Shown one piece after another: positions 26,066-34,746 of a stretch of DNA of 64,000 bases. The position numbers and the translations under genes are program-made. The DNA lies in the NCBI GenBank assembly GCA_964565335.1, contig CAZMEN010000001.1, positions 1-64,000 of the forward strand, read 5' to 3'. This stretch comes from Litorimonas sp964565335 (GTDB lineage: Bacteria; Pseudomonadota; Alphaproteobacteria; Caulobacterales; Maricaulaceae). Within the stretch, counting starts at the first letter, position 1; every line of letters begins with the position of its first letter. Under the pieces are notes generated by a model. The model saw nothing but the letters and a program-made list of their open reading frames with translations. It was not told the DNA's origin and made no database searches.

Positions 26066-26413
26066 TTACGACAACCATGCGGATTGAGCCTCGGCTTTCC
26101 AGCCAATCGTTGTCTTTTCGCCGTCTGTAATAACCGGGCGCTTCATGAGGGTCGGGTGCTCGGCCATCAAAGCAACCGCTTTCGCATCCGACATATTTTG
26201 CTTATCCGCCTCATCCAGTCCGCGCCACGTTGTGGAACGCGTATTTAGCAAAGGCGCATAACCATGATCTTTTACCCACGCAGTTAGTTGTTCAGCCGAC
26301 ACGCCGTCTGCACGCACATCAACTTTCGTCAATTCCTGTCCCGCCGCCTCTAGCGCTTTGATGGCTTTGCGGCATGTATCGCAGGCTTTCAGATGGTAAA
26401 TTGTTAGGGACAT
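26066..26413 (-). CDS. ArsC/Spx family thioredoxin-fold reductase
   Basis: This 115-aa protein starts MSLTIYHLKACDTCRKAIKAL with a CxxC at the redox site. It has the ArsC/Spx/YffB features LLNTRSTTWRGLD (near 70) and LMKRPVITDGEK (near 95). YffB-type members are glutathione-dependent reductases of uncertain substrate. True arsenate reduction is not indicated by the context, as no ars genes are near. Confidence 0.88.
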   Translation of the reverse strand: MSLTIYHLKACDTCRKAIKALEAAGQELTKVDVRADGVSAEQLTAWVKDHGYAPLLNTRSTTWRGLDEADKQNMSDAKAVALMAEHPTLMKRPVITDGEKTTIGWKAEAQSAWLS

Positions 26414-26432
26414 AGGGTCTCAGTATTTAAAG

Positions 26433-27260
26433 TTAGATATGGTTTTCAATGAACCCAATCATATCCGCGATGACAGTTTCGCGCGGTGTATCATTGTGCA
26501 TTTCATGTTCGGAATTTTCGAAGGCTTTGAATATTACATTTTGAGCCTTGCTTGCAAAAGCCTCACTCGCGTCAAAACTTGTCAGTTGGTCACCTTTGGC
26601 ATGCATTAGCAATAAAGGCTTTGTCCATTGCGCGGCGCGGGCCGCAATAGCTTCCCCCACCTCAACCGCATCCGCCGCAAAGCTGAAACTTATTTTGCTG
26701 TGATTGAGCGGGTCATTTTCATAGAGTCCCTGCTCTTCGGGAAGGGTAGAAATTTTATCGCCAGATAAAGGTTGGCTCATACTGGCTTCGGGCGATATTT
26801 TGCGAATGAGTTTCGCGACACCGCGTATAATTTTGGGCGGAGGCTTAGGTAACCCGATAAACGGAGCTGATGCGATAACGCCGAAAATATCTTTATCTGC
26901 CGCGAAACCATAATCCAAAACAAGGCCGCCGCCCATGGAATGACCATAGAGCATATGAGGCGTATCGAGATAGAGCGCGCGTGTCTTCTGAAGTAGAGCC
27001 TTCAGGTCCCCGCGCAGTAAATCATAATTCGTGCAAACGCCGCGCTTGCCATCGCTTTGACCGTGCCCGCGGAGGTCTAGCGCAACCACAGCAATGTCTG
27101 CATCGTTCAATTCTGACACTAATTTTTCATATCGACCTGAATGTTCACCTAATCCGTGCACGAGGCTCATAACAGCTTTTGGCTTTTCTAGTGCCCAGTG
27201 CCGACCCACTAGTTTTGTGTTATCTGCCGCGTTTATAGTTTCGAAAATCTCCGCTGACAT
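26433..27260 (-). CDS. Alpha/beta hydrolase, monoacylglycerol lipase-like
   Basis: This 275-aa serine hydrolase of the Hydrolase_4 type has VHGLGEHSGRYEKLV (near 35), ALDLRGHGQSDGKRG (near 60), the nucleophile Ser in YGHSMGGGLVL (near 107), Asp in HAKGDQLTSFD (near 218) and His in ENSEHEMHNDTP (near 250). It probably cleaves monoacylglycerols or lysophospholipids. It lies two bases upstream of nothing else on its strand except the ArsC-like gene, and just after the YbjQ pair. Confidence 0.88.
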   Translation of the reverse strand: MSAEIFETINAADNTKLVGRHWALEKPKAVMSLVHGLGEHSGRYEKLVSELNDADIAVVALDLRGHGQSDGKRGVCTNYDLLRGDLKALLQKTRALYLDTPHMLYGHSMGGGLVLDYGFAADKDIFGVIASAPFIGLPKPPPKIIRGVAKLIRKISPEASMSQPLSGDKISTLPEEQGLYENDPLNHSKISFSFAADAVEVGEAIAARAAQWTKPLLLMHAKGDQLTSFDASEAFASKAQNVIFKAFENSEHEMHNDTPRETVIADMIGFIENHI

Positions 27261-27262
27261 GC

Positions 27263-27724
27263 CTAGGCCTCTTTCGCTTTGACAGCTGTACCGTAAGCCA
27301 ACAATTCTGCACCGCCAGGTGTCCCAGCTTTCTCTCCGCCAATAACAGAAAACTCGACCCTGATATTATAAACGGCAGTTGCCCCCATACTCTCAGCCTC
27401 TTTCAACATTCTAACTATCGCCTCTCGCCGCGCCCTATCCAACATCGTTTCATAAGAGTGTAGAGACCCGCCAACGAGCGATTTAAGTGTCGCCGCAACA
27501 TTTTTGAAATAATCCAATGCTATGACAACATTACCGGAAACCAAGATGGCCCCCTCGTCCAAATCCCGTCTATAAACTTCCGGAATAGTTTTGAGTGTGC
27601 TTCGCTGAATGTAAGCGAGGTCTGCTTCATCCCGGCGCAAGCGCTCAAAATGACGGCGTTCATTTAGGCCGCCAAAAACAACACCCACGGCAATCAAAAC
27701 AATAAATGAAATGATGCCAATCAT
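27263..27724 (-). CDS. YbjQ (UPF0145)-family protein with N-terminal membrane anchor
   Basis: This 153-aa protein has an N-terminal membrane segment (IGIISFIVLIAVGVVFGGL) before a YbjQ-type domain (NVVIALDYFKNVAATLKSLVGGSLHSYETMLDRARREAI, GATAVYNIRVEFS, GGAELLAYGTAV). The family forms pentamers of unknown function. It overlaps the soluble YbjQ gene upstream by 4 bases. The pair looks like a tandem duplication in which one copy gained a membrane anchor. Confidence 0.8.
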   Translation of the reverse strand: MIGIISFIVLIAVGVVFGGLNERRHFERLRRDEADLAYIQRSTLKTIPEVYRRDLDEGAILVSGNVVIALDYFKNVAATLKSLVGGSLHSYETMLDRARREAIVRMLKEAESMGATAVYNIRVEFSVIGGEKAGTPGGAELLAYGTAVKAKEA

Positions 27725-28044
27725 TTAAGGAGAACCGCCGTACCATAGGCATAAAGCTCTGAAGCTCCGGACGTAACAGAGCTGGTAGAGAAGCGAACAT
27801 TGACGACTGCATTTGCGCCTAAAGAACGGGCCTGGTCAACCATACGCTCAACAGATTGTCCGCGCGCATCTTCGAGAAGCTCCGTGTAGCCTTTCAGCTC
27901 CCCGCCAACGATGTTCTTTAGACCCGCCATGATATCACGGCCGACATGTTTGGCACGCACGGTGTTACCCTGCACCAAGCCCTTCCATGCCACGATTTCG
28001 CGGCCCGGTACGGTTTCCAAATTCGATAAGATAAACCCGTCCAT
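27721..28044 (-). CDS. YbjQ (UPF0145)-family protein, soluble
   Basis: This 107-aa protein is near the family's usual length. It shows GNTVRAKHVGRDIMAGLKNIVGGELKGYTELLEDARGQ and LGANAVVNVRFSTS, closely matching YbjQ. It forms a coupled operon with the anchored paralogue downstream (4-base overlap) and is divergent from gshB. Confidence 0.88.
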   Translation of the reverse strand: MDGFILSNLETVPGREIVAWKGLVQGNTVRAKHVGRDIMAGLKNIVGGELKGYTELLEDARGQSVERMVDQARSLGANAVVNVRFSTSSVTSGASELYAYGTAVLLK

Positions 28045-28193
28045 AAAACTCTCCTTGAGTTTTTCTAACCGAGAGCCAAGCCTTATGCGACTCTAAACCT
28101 GAAAATCGGTCAAATATTTTCGAATGCCCTTTCAAAGATATTCACCCCCTCATCGGTCTTGCCTCCTGACCTCTGCTCTGGCACGAAGCGCAG

Positions 28194-29153
28194 ATGAAAA
28201 CACACTCTCCTTTGCGCGTCGCCTTTCAGATGGACCCCATGGAAACCGTCGATATTGACGGCGACACCACTTTCGCTTTGGCCGAAGTCGCCGCCGCGCG
28301 CGGCATGTCCCTGTTTGAATATGGACCGCAACATCTGTCCTATAATCACGGACGTATTTTGGCCAATGCCCGCCCTATGACCGTGCGCCGTGAACAAGGC
28401 AATCATGTAAGATTTGAAGAACGCCGCATGATTGACTTAAGTGAGGACGTTGATGTGGTTTGGATGCGCCAAGATCCGCCTTTCGATATGTCTTACATCA
28501 CCGCCGCCCATATTCTTGAACGCCTCAAAGGGCAGACATTCGTGGCCAATGATCCGGAATGGGTACGATCAGGTCCTGAGAAAATCCTACCCTTAGATTA
28601 CCCAGACTTGATGCCGGAAACGCTCATTACCCGCGACGAAACGGCTATTCGGGCCTTCCGCGAAAAACACAAAGATATTATTCTCAAACCTCTTTTCGGC
28701 AATGGCGGCGCAGGTGTGTTTCGTTTGAAAGACGGAGACAGTAATTATGCGTCTCTGTTGGAGATGTTTTTCACGCATTCGCGCGAGCCGATTATTGCGC
28801 AAGCCTTCCTAAAAGATGTCGCGAAAGGCGATAAGCGGATTATCATTATTGACGGAGAGCCTGTCGGCGCAATTAACCGCGTGCCCTTGCCCGGCGAAAC
28901 CCGCTCTAACATGCATGTCGGCGGCGAAGCTCGAGCGACTGAACTTACCGAAACGGATTTAATTATCTGCGACGCCATTGGCCCCATGCTCAAGGAACGC
29001 GGACAGATTCTGGTCGGGATTGATGTCATCGGTGACAAAATGACGGAAATCAACACAACCAGCCCAACAGGTGTACAAGAGTTAAAACGCTTTACAGGTA
29101 TTGATGCTGCGGCCTTGTCATGGGACGCAATTGAAAGACGGTTGAAAGCATAA
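28194..29153 (+). CDS. gshB: Glutathione synthetase
   Basis: This 319-aa ATP-grasp enzyme joins gamma-glutamylcysteine and glycine. It has RVAFQMDPMETVDIDGDTTF at the N-terminus, DVVWMRQDPPFDMSYI (near 85), ILKPLFGNGGAGVFRL (near 165), RIIIIDGEPVGAINRVP and the C-terminal GIDVIGDKMTEINTTSPTG. Length and motifs are standard for GshB. Confidence 0.96.
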   Translation: MKTHSPLRVAFQMDPMETVDIDGDTTFALAEVAAARGMSLFEYGPQHLSYNHGRILANARPMTVRREQGNHVRFEERRMIDLSEDVDVVWMRQDPPFDMSYITAAHILERLKGQTFVANDPEWVRSGPEKILPLDYPDLMPETLITRDETAIRAFREKHKDIILKPLFGNGGAGVFRLKDGDSNYASLLEMFFTHSREPIIAQAFLKDVAKGDKRIIIIDGEPVGAINRVPLPGETRSNMHVGGEARATELTETDLIICDAIGPMLKERGQILVGIDVIGDKMTEINTTSPTGVQELKRFTGIDAAALSWDAIERRLKA

Positions 29154-29208
29154 ATTAAAATCACTCCCATCTCGTTGCTAACCCTGCTTGGGCATAATAG
29201 GACTTCGC

Positions 29209-29871
29209 ATGACCATATTATCACTATTAGAAAATCGTTATTCGGTCAGAGGGTTTAAGACAGACCCGATTGATGAGGCACTGCTCAAATCAATTTTTAA
29301 ACAGGCCCAAATGGCCCCGTCTAATTGTAATGTCCAACCATGGCAGACCTATGTTGTCAGCGGTAAGGCGCGCGATACATTATCTGAGAGTCTCGTCAAA
29401 GCCGTCATGGACGGCAATCCGCCCAATCCAAAGTTTGACAGGATGACCCGCTATAAAGACAAGCACCGCGAACGCCAGTTTGGTTCGGCCAATGCGCTTT
29501 ACTCCGCCCTCGGAATTGCGCGCGAAGATAAGATGGCCCGCAATATTGCTATGCTCCGGAATTGGCAGTTTTTTGACGCTCCGCATGCCGCATTTTTTAC
29601 AATGGGCTTGGATATGGGCGTGATGGGGGCTGTGGACCTCGGCATTTATGCGCAAACACTAGCTTTGCTTTTAGAAGAGAACGGCATCCAATGTTGTATG
29701 CAAGGCGCGTTAGGGCAGTTTCCTGATCCCGTTGAAGCACAGCTAGGCATCCCCGAAGGGCAAGGTATATTATTTGGTATGTCCTTTGGGTATGAGGATA
29801 AGGCCCACCCCGCGAATGCTGCCCGCACGGACCGCGCTGAATTGGATGATGCCGTGCAGTTTTTCGACTGA
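29209..29871 (+). CDS. Nitroreductase family FMN oxidoreductase
   Basis: This 220-aa protein has ENRYSVRGFKTDPIDEALL at the N-terminus and an FMN-binding stretch (AQMAPSNCNVQPWQTYVVSG). It ends with a conserved GILFGMSFGYEDKAHPAN segment. It probably reduces nitro compounds or quinones with NAD(P)H. The ATG at 29209 has AGGA 6 bases upstream, so it is preferred over an upstream in-frame start at 29188. Confidence 0.88.
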   Translation: MTILSLLENRYSVRGFKTDPIDEALLKSIFKQAQMAPSNCNVQPWQTYVVSGKARDTLSESLVKAVMDGNPPNPKFDRMTRYKDKHRERQFGSANALYSALGIAREDKMARNIAMLRNWQFFDAPHAAFFTMGLDMGVMGAVDLGIYAQTLALLLEENGIQCCMQGALGQFPDPVEAQLGIPEGQGILFGMSFGYEDKAHPANAARTDRAELDDAVQFFD

Positions 29872-29903
29872 ACCCGCTCTATGCTGGCCCACTCTATGGC
29901 ACT

Positions 29904-30257
29904 CTAAGCGGCCTGATAAACAAAATCGGGCAAGTCATTTTTACTGACGACTGGCGCGCCCTGCGTGACAGTCACATCGCGCAAATAATCCTTATTCGTG
30001 TCATGGGAAATAATGACCAAAGGCGTTTCATTCAAAAGCCCCCGAATAGCGATGACAGACACCCGCGCATCCACCGTATCCGAGAGCTGGTCATCCAAAA
30101 GCACCAAATCATAAAGATGCTTATTCATCAGCTTTTTAGCTTTTTTCAGGCTCTTGGCGTGGTCGAGTTTAAATCCATAGCCATATTTATTCGCTAGAAT
30201 CCGGGTTACCACAATCGGTTCAAATTCATCATCATCAATGAGTAGAAAACGGTTCAT
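29904..30257 (-). CDS. Stand-alone response-regulator receiver-like protein
   Basis: This 117-aa protein is a single receiver domain: acidic cluster LLIDDDE (near 6), phosphoacceptor-like Asp in LVLLDDQLSD (near 55) and Lys in VVSKNDLP (near 107). There is no output domain and no kinase next to it. It is clearly related to the receiver at 41638-42060 (shared LLD-x-x-L, D-YL-x-D and V-x-K-x-D patterns). Such single-domain receivers often shuttle phosphate or bind partners. Confidence 0.8.
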   Translation of the reverse strand: MNRFLLIDDDEFEPIVVTRILANKYGYGFKLDHAKSLKKAKKLMNKHLYDLVLLDDQLSDTVDARVSVIAIRGLLNETPLVIISHDTNKDYLRDVTVTQGAPVVSKNDLPDFVYQAA

Positions 30258-30353
30258 GCAGCTCCACTCCTCCTCATCTGATTGCGCTACAAAAGTCTAT
30301 GAGGATTGCCGTCCACGCTGACAAGTTGCAAATTCAATTAAATTGGGGAGAAG

Positions 30354-30929
30354 CTACACTGTCACCTTTTGCGGAATGGGGCAGCTCACGCCCGTCGGGC
30401 CGTGCATGCAATAGCCTTGCGGATTCTTAGCTAGATATTGTTGATGATAGTCCTCGGCCGGATAATAGGTCCCGACCGGCGCGATTTCCGTCGTCACGGG
30501 CCGCCCATAGGCCGCCTCATAGCGTTTGGTCGCCGCCTTCACCGCCTCCACCTGCGCGTCACTATAGGTATAAACAGTACTGCGATATTGAGAGCCCACA
30601 TCATTGCCTTGGCGGTTGCCTTGTGTTGGATCGTGATTTTCGAAAAAGACTTTCAAAACCGCGTCAAAGCTAATCACGGCGGGGTCAAAAACAACCTGCA
30701 CCACTTCGGCATGGCCCGTCGCACCAGAGCAAACCAAGTCGTAATTCGGCGATGTCGTGGTGCCGCCTGCATAGCCGACAGAGGTCACATAGACGCCGTC
30801 TAGCTTCCAGAGAATACGCTCTGCACCCCAAAAACAGCCCATGCCGAGCAAGACCTGCTCATGGCCTGCGGGGATGTCGGCAAACATATCTTGGCCGTTG
30901 ACATAGTGTTTTGTTTTCGTCGCTAACAT
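30354..30929 (-). CDS. msrA: Peptide-methionine (S)-S-oxide reductase
   Basis: This 191-aa enzyme carries the MsrA active site GMGCFWGAERI (Cys near 35), then GYAGGTTTSPNYDLVCSGATGHAEVV, FFENHDPTQGNRQGNDVGSQYRS and PAEDYHQQYLAKNPQGYC. The ATG at 30929 with AGGA 6 bases upstream is used; a longer frame would run into the next gene. It repairs oxidised methionine. Confidence 0.95.
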   Translation of the reverse strand: MLATKTKHYVNGQDMFADIPAGHEQVLLGMGCFWGAERILWKLDGVYVTSVGYAGGTTTSPNYDLVCSGATGHAEVVQVVFDPAVISFDAVLKVFFENHDPTQGNRQGNDVGSQYRSTVYTYSDAQVEAVKAATKRYEAAYGRPVTTEIAPVGTYYPAEDYHQQYLAKNPQGYCMHGPTGVSCPIPQKVTV

Positions 30930-30936
30930 GGGCGTC

Positions 30937-31683
30937 CTACTCTTTTGTATCGCTTTGGCTTTGGACGATAATCTGGGCAATGTGTTCTGCCAAAATATCC
31001 GCCATGACCAAGGCTTTAGTCTCTGTAGAGATATGGTCTTGGCGTATCTCGATTGCAAGATGGCGTAGGCCGCGCGGGGCAATATGCGCATCCACCGTGT
31101 AATTCAAATCATAGGCCGAATAGGGCAAGTTAATATCGACCTGAAACTCTGCGCCGCTCTCTATAAAATTGTTCCGAAAGGCGGCGGCGCTGTCTTCATC
31201 ATGGCGGGTAAGCAGGCCGATATCTGTGGCGCGGTGCTCCCCCGTTCGGGGATGCGGCGTAAAACTGTGAACCGACAGGACAAAAGGCGCGTCCAGCGCG
31301 TCCACGGCACCGGCCAATGCTGCGTGATAAGGCGTGTATACATTGTCCACTCGGTCACGCCGTTCGGTCGCGCTGAGGTTTTGATTACCCGGAACAACCG
31401 TCCCGTCACTGTCTTCGGGGATGAGGCCCGCTGCCTCCGGGTCGCGGTTCATATCTATCAGCAGGCGCGACACGCCCGCCAGCTGCCCCGCGCATTTGAA
31501 ATACTTACACAAGCGGCGGATAACCGTTTCCGTTCCGATATCCCACGCAATATGGCGGGTTAAATCCTCACCGCTCAGGCCGAGATTATTATAGCGTGTA
31601 GGAATGTGACGCGATGCATGGTCGCCGAATATAAATACCCCGCGATTGCCAGTTTCGGGAATTAGATGAAAAGCCTCTGTCAT
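30937..31683 (-). CDS. N-formylglutamate amidohydrolase family protein
   Basis: This 248-aa hydrolase shows FGDHASRHIPTRYNNLGL (near 20), RHIAWDIGTETV, LIDMNRDPEA (near 80) and VLSVHSFTP (near 140), the family's metal-binding and catalytic regions. It may act on N-formylglutamate or another N-acyl amino acid. The histidine-utilisation cluster at 46-53 kb uses formimidoylglutamase and has no visible need for it. It is in an apparent operon with msrA (7-base gap). Confidence 0.85.
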   Translation of the reverse strand: MTEAFHLIPETGNRGVFIFGDHASRHIPTRYNNLGLSGEDLTRHIAWDIGTETVIRRLCKYFKCAGQLAGVSRLLIDMNRDPEAAGLIPEDSDGTVVPGNQNLSATERRDRVDNVYTPYHAALAGAVDALDAPFVLSVHSFTPHPRTGEHRATDIGLLTRHDEDSAAAFRNNFIESGAEFQVDINLPYSAYDLNYTVDAHIAPRGLRHLAIEIRQDHISTETKALVMADILAEHIAQIIVQSQSDTKE

Positions 31684-31789
31684 TGCCCTTGATTGCCTCA
31701 GATTGGGGTATTGTGCCAGTAAAGTTTCAGTGCTAATGCGCCGCTTTCCGAAATCTCATAAATTTCCAGAGATTTTTTGTGGCCTCAGA

Positions 31790-31880
31790 GGTGAGGTGGC
31801 CGAGTGGTTTAAGGCGCACGCTTGGAAAGCGTGTTTAGGTTTGTAGCCTAACGTGGGTTCGAATCCCATCCTCACCTCCA
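31790..31880 (+). tRNA. tRNA-Ser (GGA)
   Basis: This 91-base class II tRNA has acceptor GGTGAGG paired with CCTCACC, discriminator T (not G) and an encoded CCA. The anticodon stem CACGC/GCGTG encloses loop TTGGAAA with anticodon GGA. A long variable arm and a GGTTCGAAT T loop follow. Confidence 0.95.
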
Positions 31881-32172
31881 GAGACCATCTTAACGCGGCG
31901 CTGCACAGCCAAGTGATGGGGATGCTCTCCCTGAATTTTGCAATTCGTAGCGCGTAAATCGCACTCGCAATACAGTGCCGAGTCTTTCATCACTTATTTC
32001 AGTAAATAGAATATGCCCGTGAGGTGATATGGTTACCGGACAGCAAAAGGTGTAATGTTTCATAAGGAGCCGACCATCTATCTTTCAACCAATATCGAAA
32101 AGTGATGGCAATTCCGAAACCTTACGACTTAGGTACTCTATTATAATTAGATACCAATCTTGGCAAAATACA

Positions 32173-32346
32173 ATGGAGGCCATTAATTCGATGTGGCGAG
32201 GCAATGCTGATGACGGATTTTTTCAAGATATGCCTGCCGAAGATTTCTACCCCTATCTGACACTTGTTTTGGGGCTGCGTAAAAACCAAACAACACTCGA
32301 CTGGTGCTCTGATTGCTTAACGCGCATTAGAAACAGAAAGCAATAA
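32173..32346 (+). CDS. Possible small protein (57 aa)
   Basis: In the 500-base stretch after tRNA-Ser, an ATG at 32173 opens a 57-codon frame. It encodes an acidic then basic peptide (DDGFFQDMPAEDFYPYLTL, DWCSDCLTRIRNRKQ) with a C-x-x-C. No strong Shine-Dalgarno site is seen and no family is recognised. Codon use is not obviously random. The rest of 31881-32387 shows nothing I can call. Confidence 0.35.
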   Translation: MEAINSMWRGNADDGFFQDMPAEDFYPYLTLVLGLRKNQTTLDWCSDCLTRIRNRKQ

Positions 32347-32387
32347 TCAGGAAAAGACGCCATATTCTCGCTTTCCTTACAAACTCC

Positions 32388-33515
32388 CTATTCCTCTTCT
32401 TCCTCCTCTGGCTCAGGTTTTGGTAAATACCTGATCCGCTCTTCTTTCTCCATTCTCCCGAGGAAACTCATAAAGGTGGAGATGGCTTTGCTAGCGGCGA
32501 GATCGTCTAGCTCTTCGAAGGCGGCGACTTCTTCGCGAATTTGATCGGCCATGCGTTGGGAGATATTACTAAAGAAAAATTCGGTGACCGGTTGTGAATC
32601 ACGGCCAGCGGCTTTCAGCATTCTAATGAGATCGCCTTTAGTGAACTCTTTGAATACAAGGCTGATAGCGCTTGTCGGCATGCGCACAGGCAGATCATCA
32701 AAGGTCAGCATTTCATCGCGGATTTTTCGAGCGCGACCTTTGTCGACCTTGGCGATATTCTCCAATATATTTTCGCGGCGGTCTCGATCAAGGCTCGACA
32801 TAAGGTCAGCCACATAAACAATAGACTCGCTCCCGCCGCCCATAGCCTCTTCATCTTCGAGGAATTCCGTGCGGACAAAATTCTCTATCGCCTTGGCGAC
32901 GAAGGGCGCGACTTTCCGCTCATCTGAGAGCAGGCGCATATAGGTAATTGTGTTCTCTTCGGGGAGTTCAGCAAGTATTTCCGTCACCTTGTTATTGGAG
33001 AGTTTGGACAAAATGAAAGCGGCGGCCTCGGGTTTTTGCTTCACCAAAAATTCGCAAGTCGGCGTGACGGGACGTTTATCAAGTTCCGCCCACACCCCTT
33101 CAATTTTATAGGTTTTGGCGGGCTTAAGACTCGGGTCTTGGGATGTCAGGCGGGCAATGCGTTCTTCGTCCAGCACATTGCGGGCGAGTTCCATGGCGCG
33201 TTCGGGACCAGCACGGAACAGACCTTCACGGCCATCCATTTGCACAATGAAATCGGCAATCACCGCTAACATTTTTGGGCGCGGCACTTCTCGTAACTCT
33301 TCGAGCGCGCGTACGAAACGCCGCATATGATGATCGCTGAGACGGTCAATAATTGGGCGAGAATAGTCCTGCCCCATAGAGACCAGCACGATAGCCGCTT
33401 TTTGGGCGTCTTTCAGATCGGTGATATCATATTCGATTTCAGTCACGTCATTTGCCGCATTATTGGTCATGGCGGGATTAATCGCCATCGGTGTTATGAG
33501 CTCTTGTTCGGCCAT
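32388..33515 (-). CDS. fliG: Flagellar motor switch protein FliG
   Basis: This 375-aa protein has the three FliG domains. The N-terminal part (QKAAIVLVSMG, near 38) binds FliF, the middle part carries an EHPQ-like variant, and the C-terminal armadillo domain includes FFFSNISQRMADQIREEV (near 325). The C-terminus is a run of glutamates. In the torque helix (near 290) the usual paired aspartates and arginine appear replaced by uncharged residues (LPVRMPTSAISLVFK), by hand comparison with E. coli. It is the last gene of the fliF operon and overlaps fliP by 1 base. Confidence 0.92.
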   Translation of the reverse strand: MAEQELITPMAINPAMTNNAANDVTEIEYDITDLKDAQKAAIVLVSMGQDYSRPIIDRLSDHHMRRFVRALEELREVPRPKMLAVIADFIVQMDGREGLFRAGPERAMELARNVLDEERIARLTSQDPSLKPAKTYKIEGVWAELDKRPVTPTCEFLVKQKPEAAAFILSKLSNNKVTEILAELPEENTITYMRLLSDERKVAPFVAKAIENFVRTEFLEDEEAMGGGSESIVYVADLMSSLDRDRRENILENIAKVDKGRARKIRDEMLTFDDLPVRMPTSAISLVFKEFTKGDLIRMLKAAGRDSQPVTEFFFSNISQRMADQIREEVAAFEELDDLAASKAISTFMSFLGRMEKEERIRYLPKPEPEEEEEE

Positions 33516-34366
33516 TAAGCGACTCCATACCCCCTCAGCAGGGCTTCAGTTATTTTCAACCAACCATCTGCCATCACAAAAAAGGCAAGTTTAAACGGCA
33601 ATGCGACAACGGCCGGGGGCACCATCATCATACCCATGGCCATCAGAATCGACGCAACTATCAAATCGATAATCAAAAACGGCATGAAGATGACAAAGCC
33701 GATTTGGAAGGCACGTTTAATTTCAGACAGCATGAAAGAAGTGACGAGCAGCGGCAAAGGCGCTTGCTCGGATAAGTCATAATTACGTTCGGGCATTGTA
33801 TCAGCAAGGCGTTGAATCGTCTCTGGCTCCACGCGCGCTTCCATAAAACCGCGAAACGGCGTCAGCGTACGGTCTATCGCCTGCTCTTCCGTAATCATGC
33901 CGTCCATATAGGGCGAGAGGCCCTCATCCCAGGACTGCGTGAAGACCGGCTCCATGACGAAAAATGTGAGAAATAAGGCGAGGCCCATAATCATCATATT
34001 CGGCGGAGTCTGCTGTAGGCCCATCGCCTGCCGCAGAAAGGAAAACACAATGAGCATAAAAGGCAGGCAAGTAATCATCATCGCCAAGCCGGGCGCAAGG
34101 CTCAGTACGGTGACGACCAAGAAAAGCTGTATGACGCGAGCATCCAAACCCACGGCCTCGCCTTCGGTTTCAGGCAGGGTTTGATCTAGCAGATTTTCGA
34201 GGCCCTGCTCCAAATCTGGTGTTTGGTCTGTGACCTGCGCAATAGCAGGGTCGCTCAAGCCCAACGCCAAAAGCGAGACAATCGCGATGAGCGAAATCAT
34301 GAAAGCCTTCACGCTAAAACGTGAAAGCCAAGCTGTGGGGAACTTATGGACAGTGCGTCCGATCAT
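33515..34366 (-). CDS. fliP: Flagellar type III export protein FliP
   Basis: This 283-aa membrane protein has an N-terminal signal-like segment, then the FliP core: LSLAPGLAMMITCLPFMLIVFSFLRQAMGLQQTPPNMMI (near 90-130), VTSFMLSEIKRAFQIGF (near 205) and MMMVPPAVVALPFKLAFFVMADGW (near 250). It forms the export gate with FliQ and FliR, which are not in this window. It overlaps fliN by 4 bases. Confidence 0.95.
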   Translation of the reverse strand: MIGRTVHKFPTAWLSRFSVKAFMISLIAIVSLLALGLSDPAIAQVTDQTPDLEQGLENLLDQTLPETEGEAVGLDARVIQLFLVVTVLSLAPGLAMMITCLPFMLIVFSFLRQAMGLQQTPPNMMIMGLALFLTFFVMEPVFTQSWDEGLSPYMDGMITEEQAIDRTLTPFRGFMEARVEPETIQRLADTMPERNYDLSEQAPLPLLVTSFMLSEIKRAFQIGFVIFMPFLIIDLIVASILMAMGMMMVPPAVVALPFKLAFFVMADGWLKITEALLRGYGVA

Positions 34367-34746
34367 GCAGAGAGCATGTCCTCGGAAATATCGACAATTT
34401 CGGTGATTTTCAGGCCAATCTCGCCCGTTGCGACATCGGTTTCAATCAACTCTCCGCGCGCAATGACGCGATTATCAATACAGACATCGACCGGGTCACT
34501 AATTGACTTATCCATTTCTAAAACCGAACCGGCTTTTAGGCGAAGTAACTCGGCAATGGTCGGGCGGGCCGTCCCGACGACCATTTGCACGGTCACAGGT
34601 AGCGCATAGATGGAGCGCTTATAATTTGAGCCCATTTGTCCATCACGCCTCTCAGCGACAGGAATATCGTCTCCGTCCATGCCGTTATTTAGCGCATCAG
34701 GCGCACCGGCCTCCATACCCACAAAATCAGTATCTGATTGGCTCAT
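34363..34746 (-). CDS. fliN: Flagellar motor switch protein FliN
   Basis: This 127-aa protein has a variable acidic N-terminus and a SpoA/FliN C-terminal domain: VTVQMVVGTARPTIAELLRLKAGSVLEMDKSISDPVDVCIDNRVIARGELIETD. It forms the C-ring with FliG and FliM. No fliM is in the window. It overlaps both neighbours by 4 bases. Confidence 0.93.
   Translation of the reverse strand: MSQSDTDFVGMEAGAPDALNNGMDGDDIPVAERRDGQMGSNYKRSIYALPVTVQMVVGTARPTIAELLRLKAGSVLEMDKSISDPVDVCIDNRVIARGELIETDVATGEIGLKITEIVDISEDMLSA

Noticed and set aside
29904..30257. Idea that the receiver gene is a truncated two-component regulator
   Set aside because: The domain is complete at both ends and a similar stand-alone form occurs at 41638-42060.
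30930..31091. Upstream extension of msrA
   Set aside because: It overlaps the N-formylglutamate amidohydrolase gene, and MsrA homology begins at the ATG at 30929.
30937..31683. Assignment of the N-formylglutamate amidohydrolase to the hut pathway
   Set aside because: The hut cluster carries formimidoylglutamase and no formimidoylglutamate deiminase is seen, so this enzyme is not required there.
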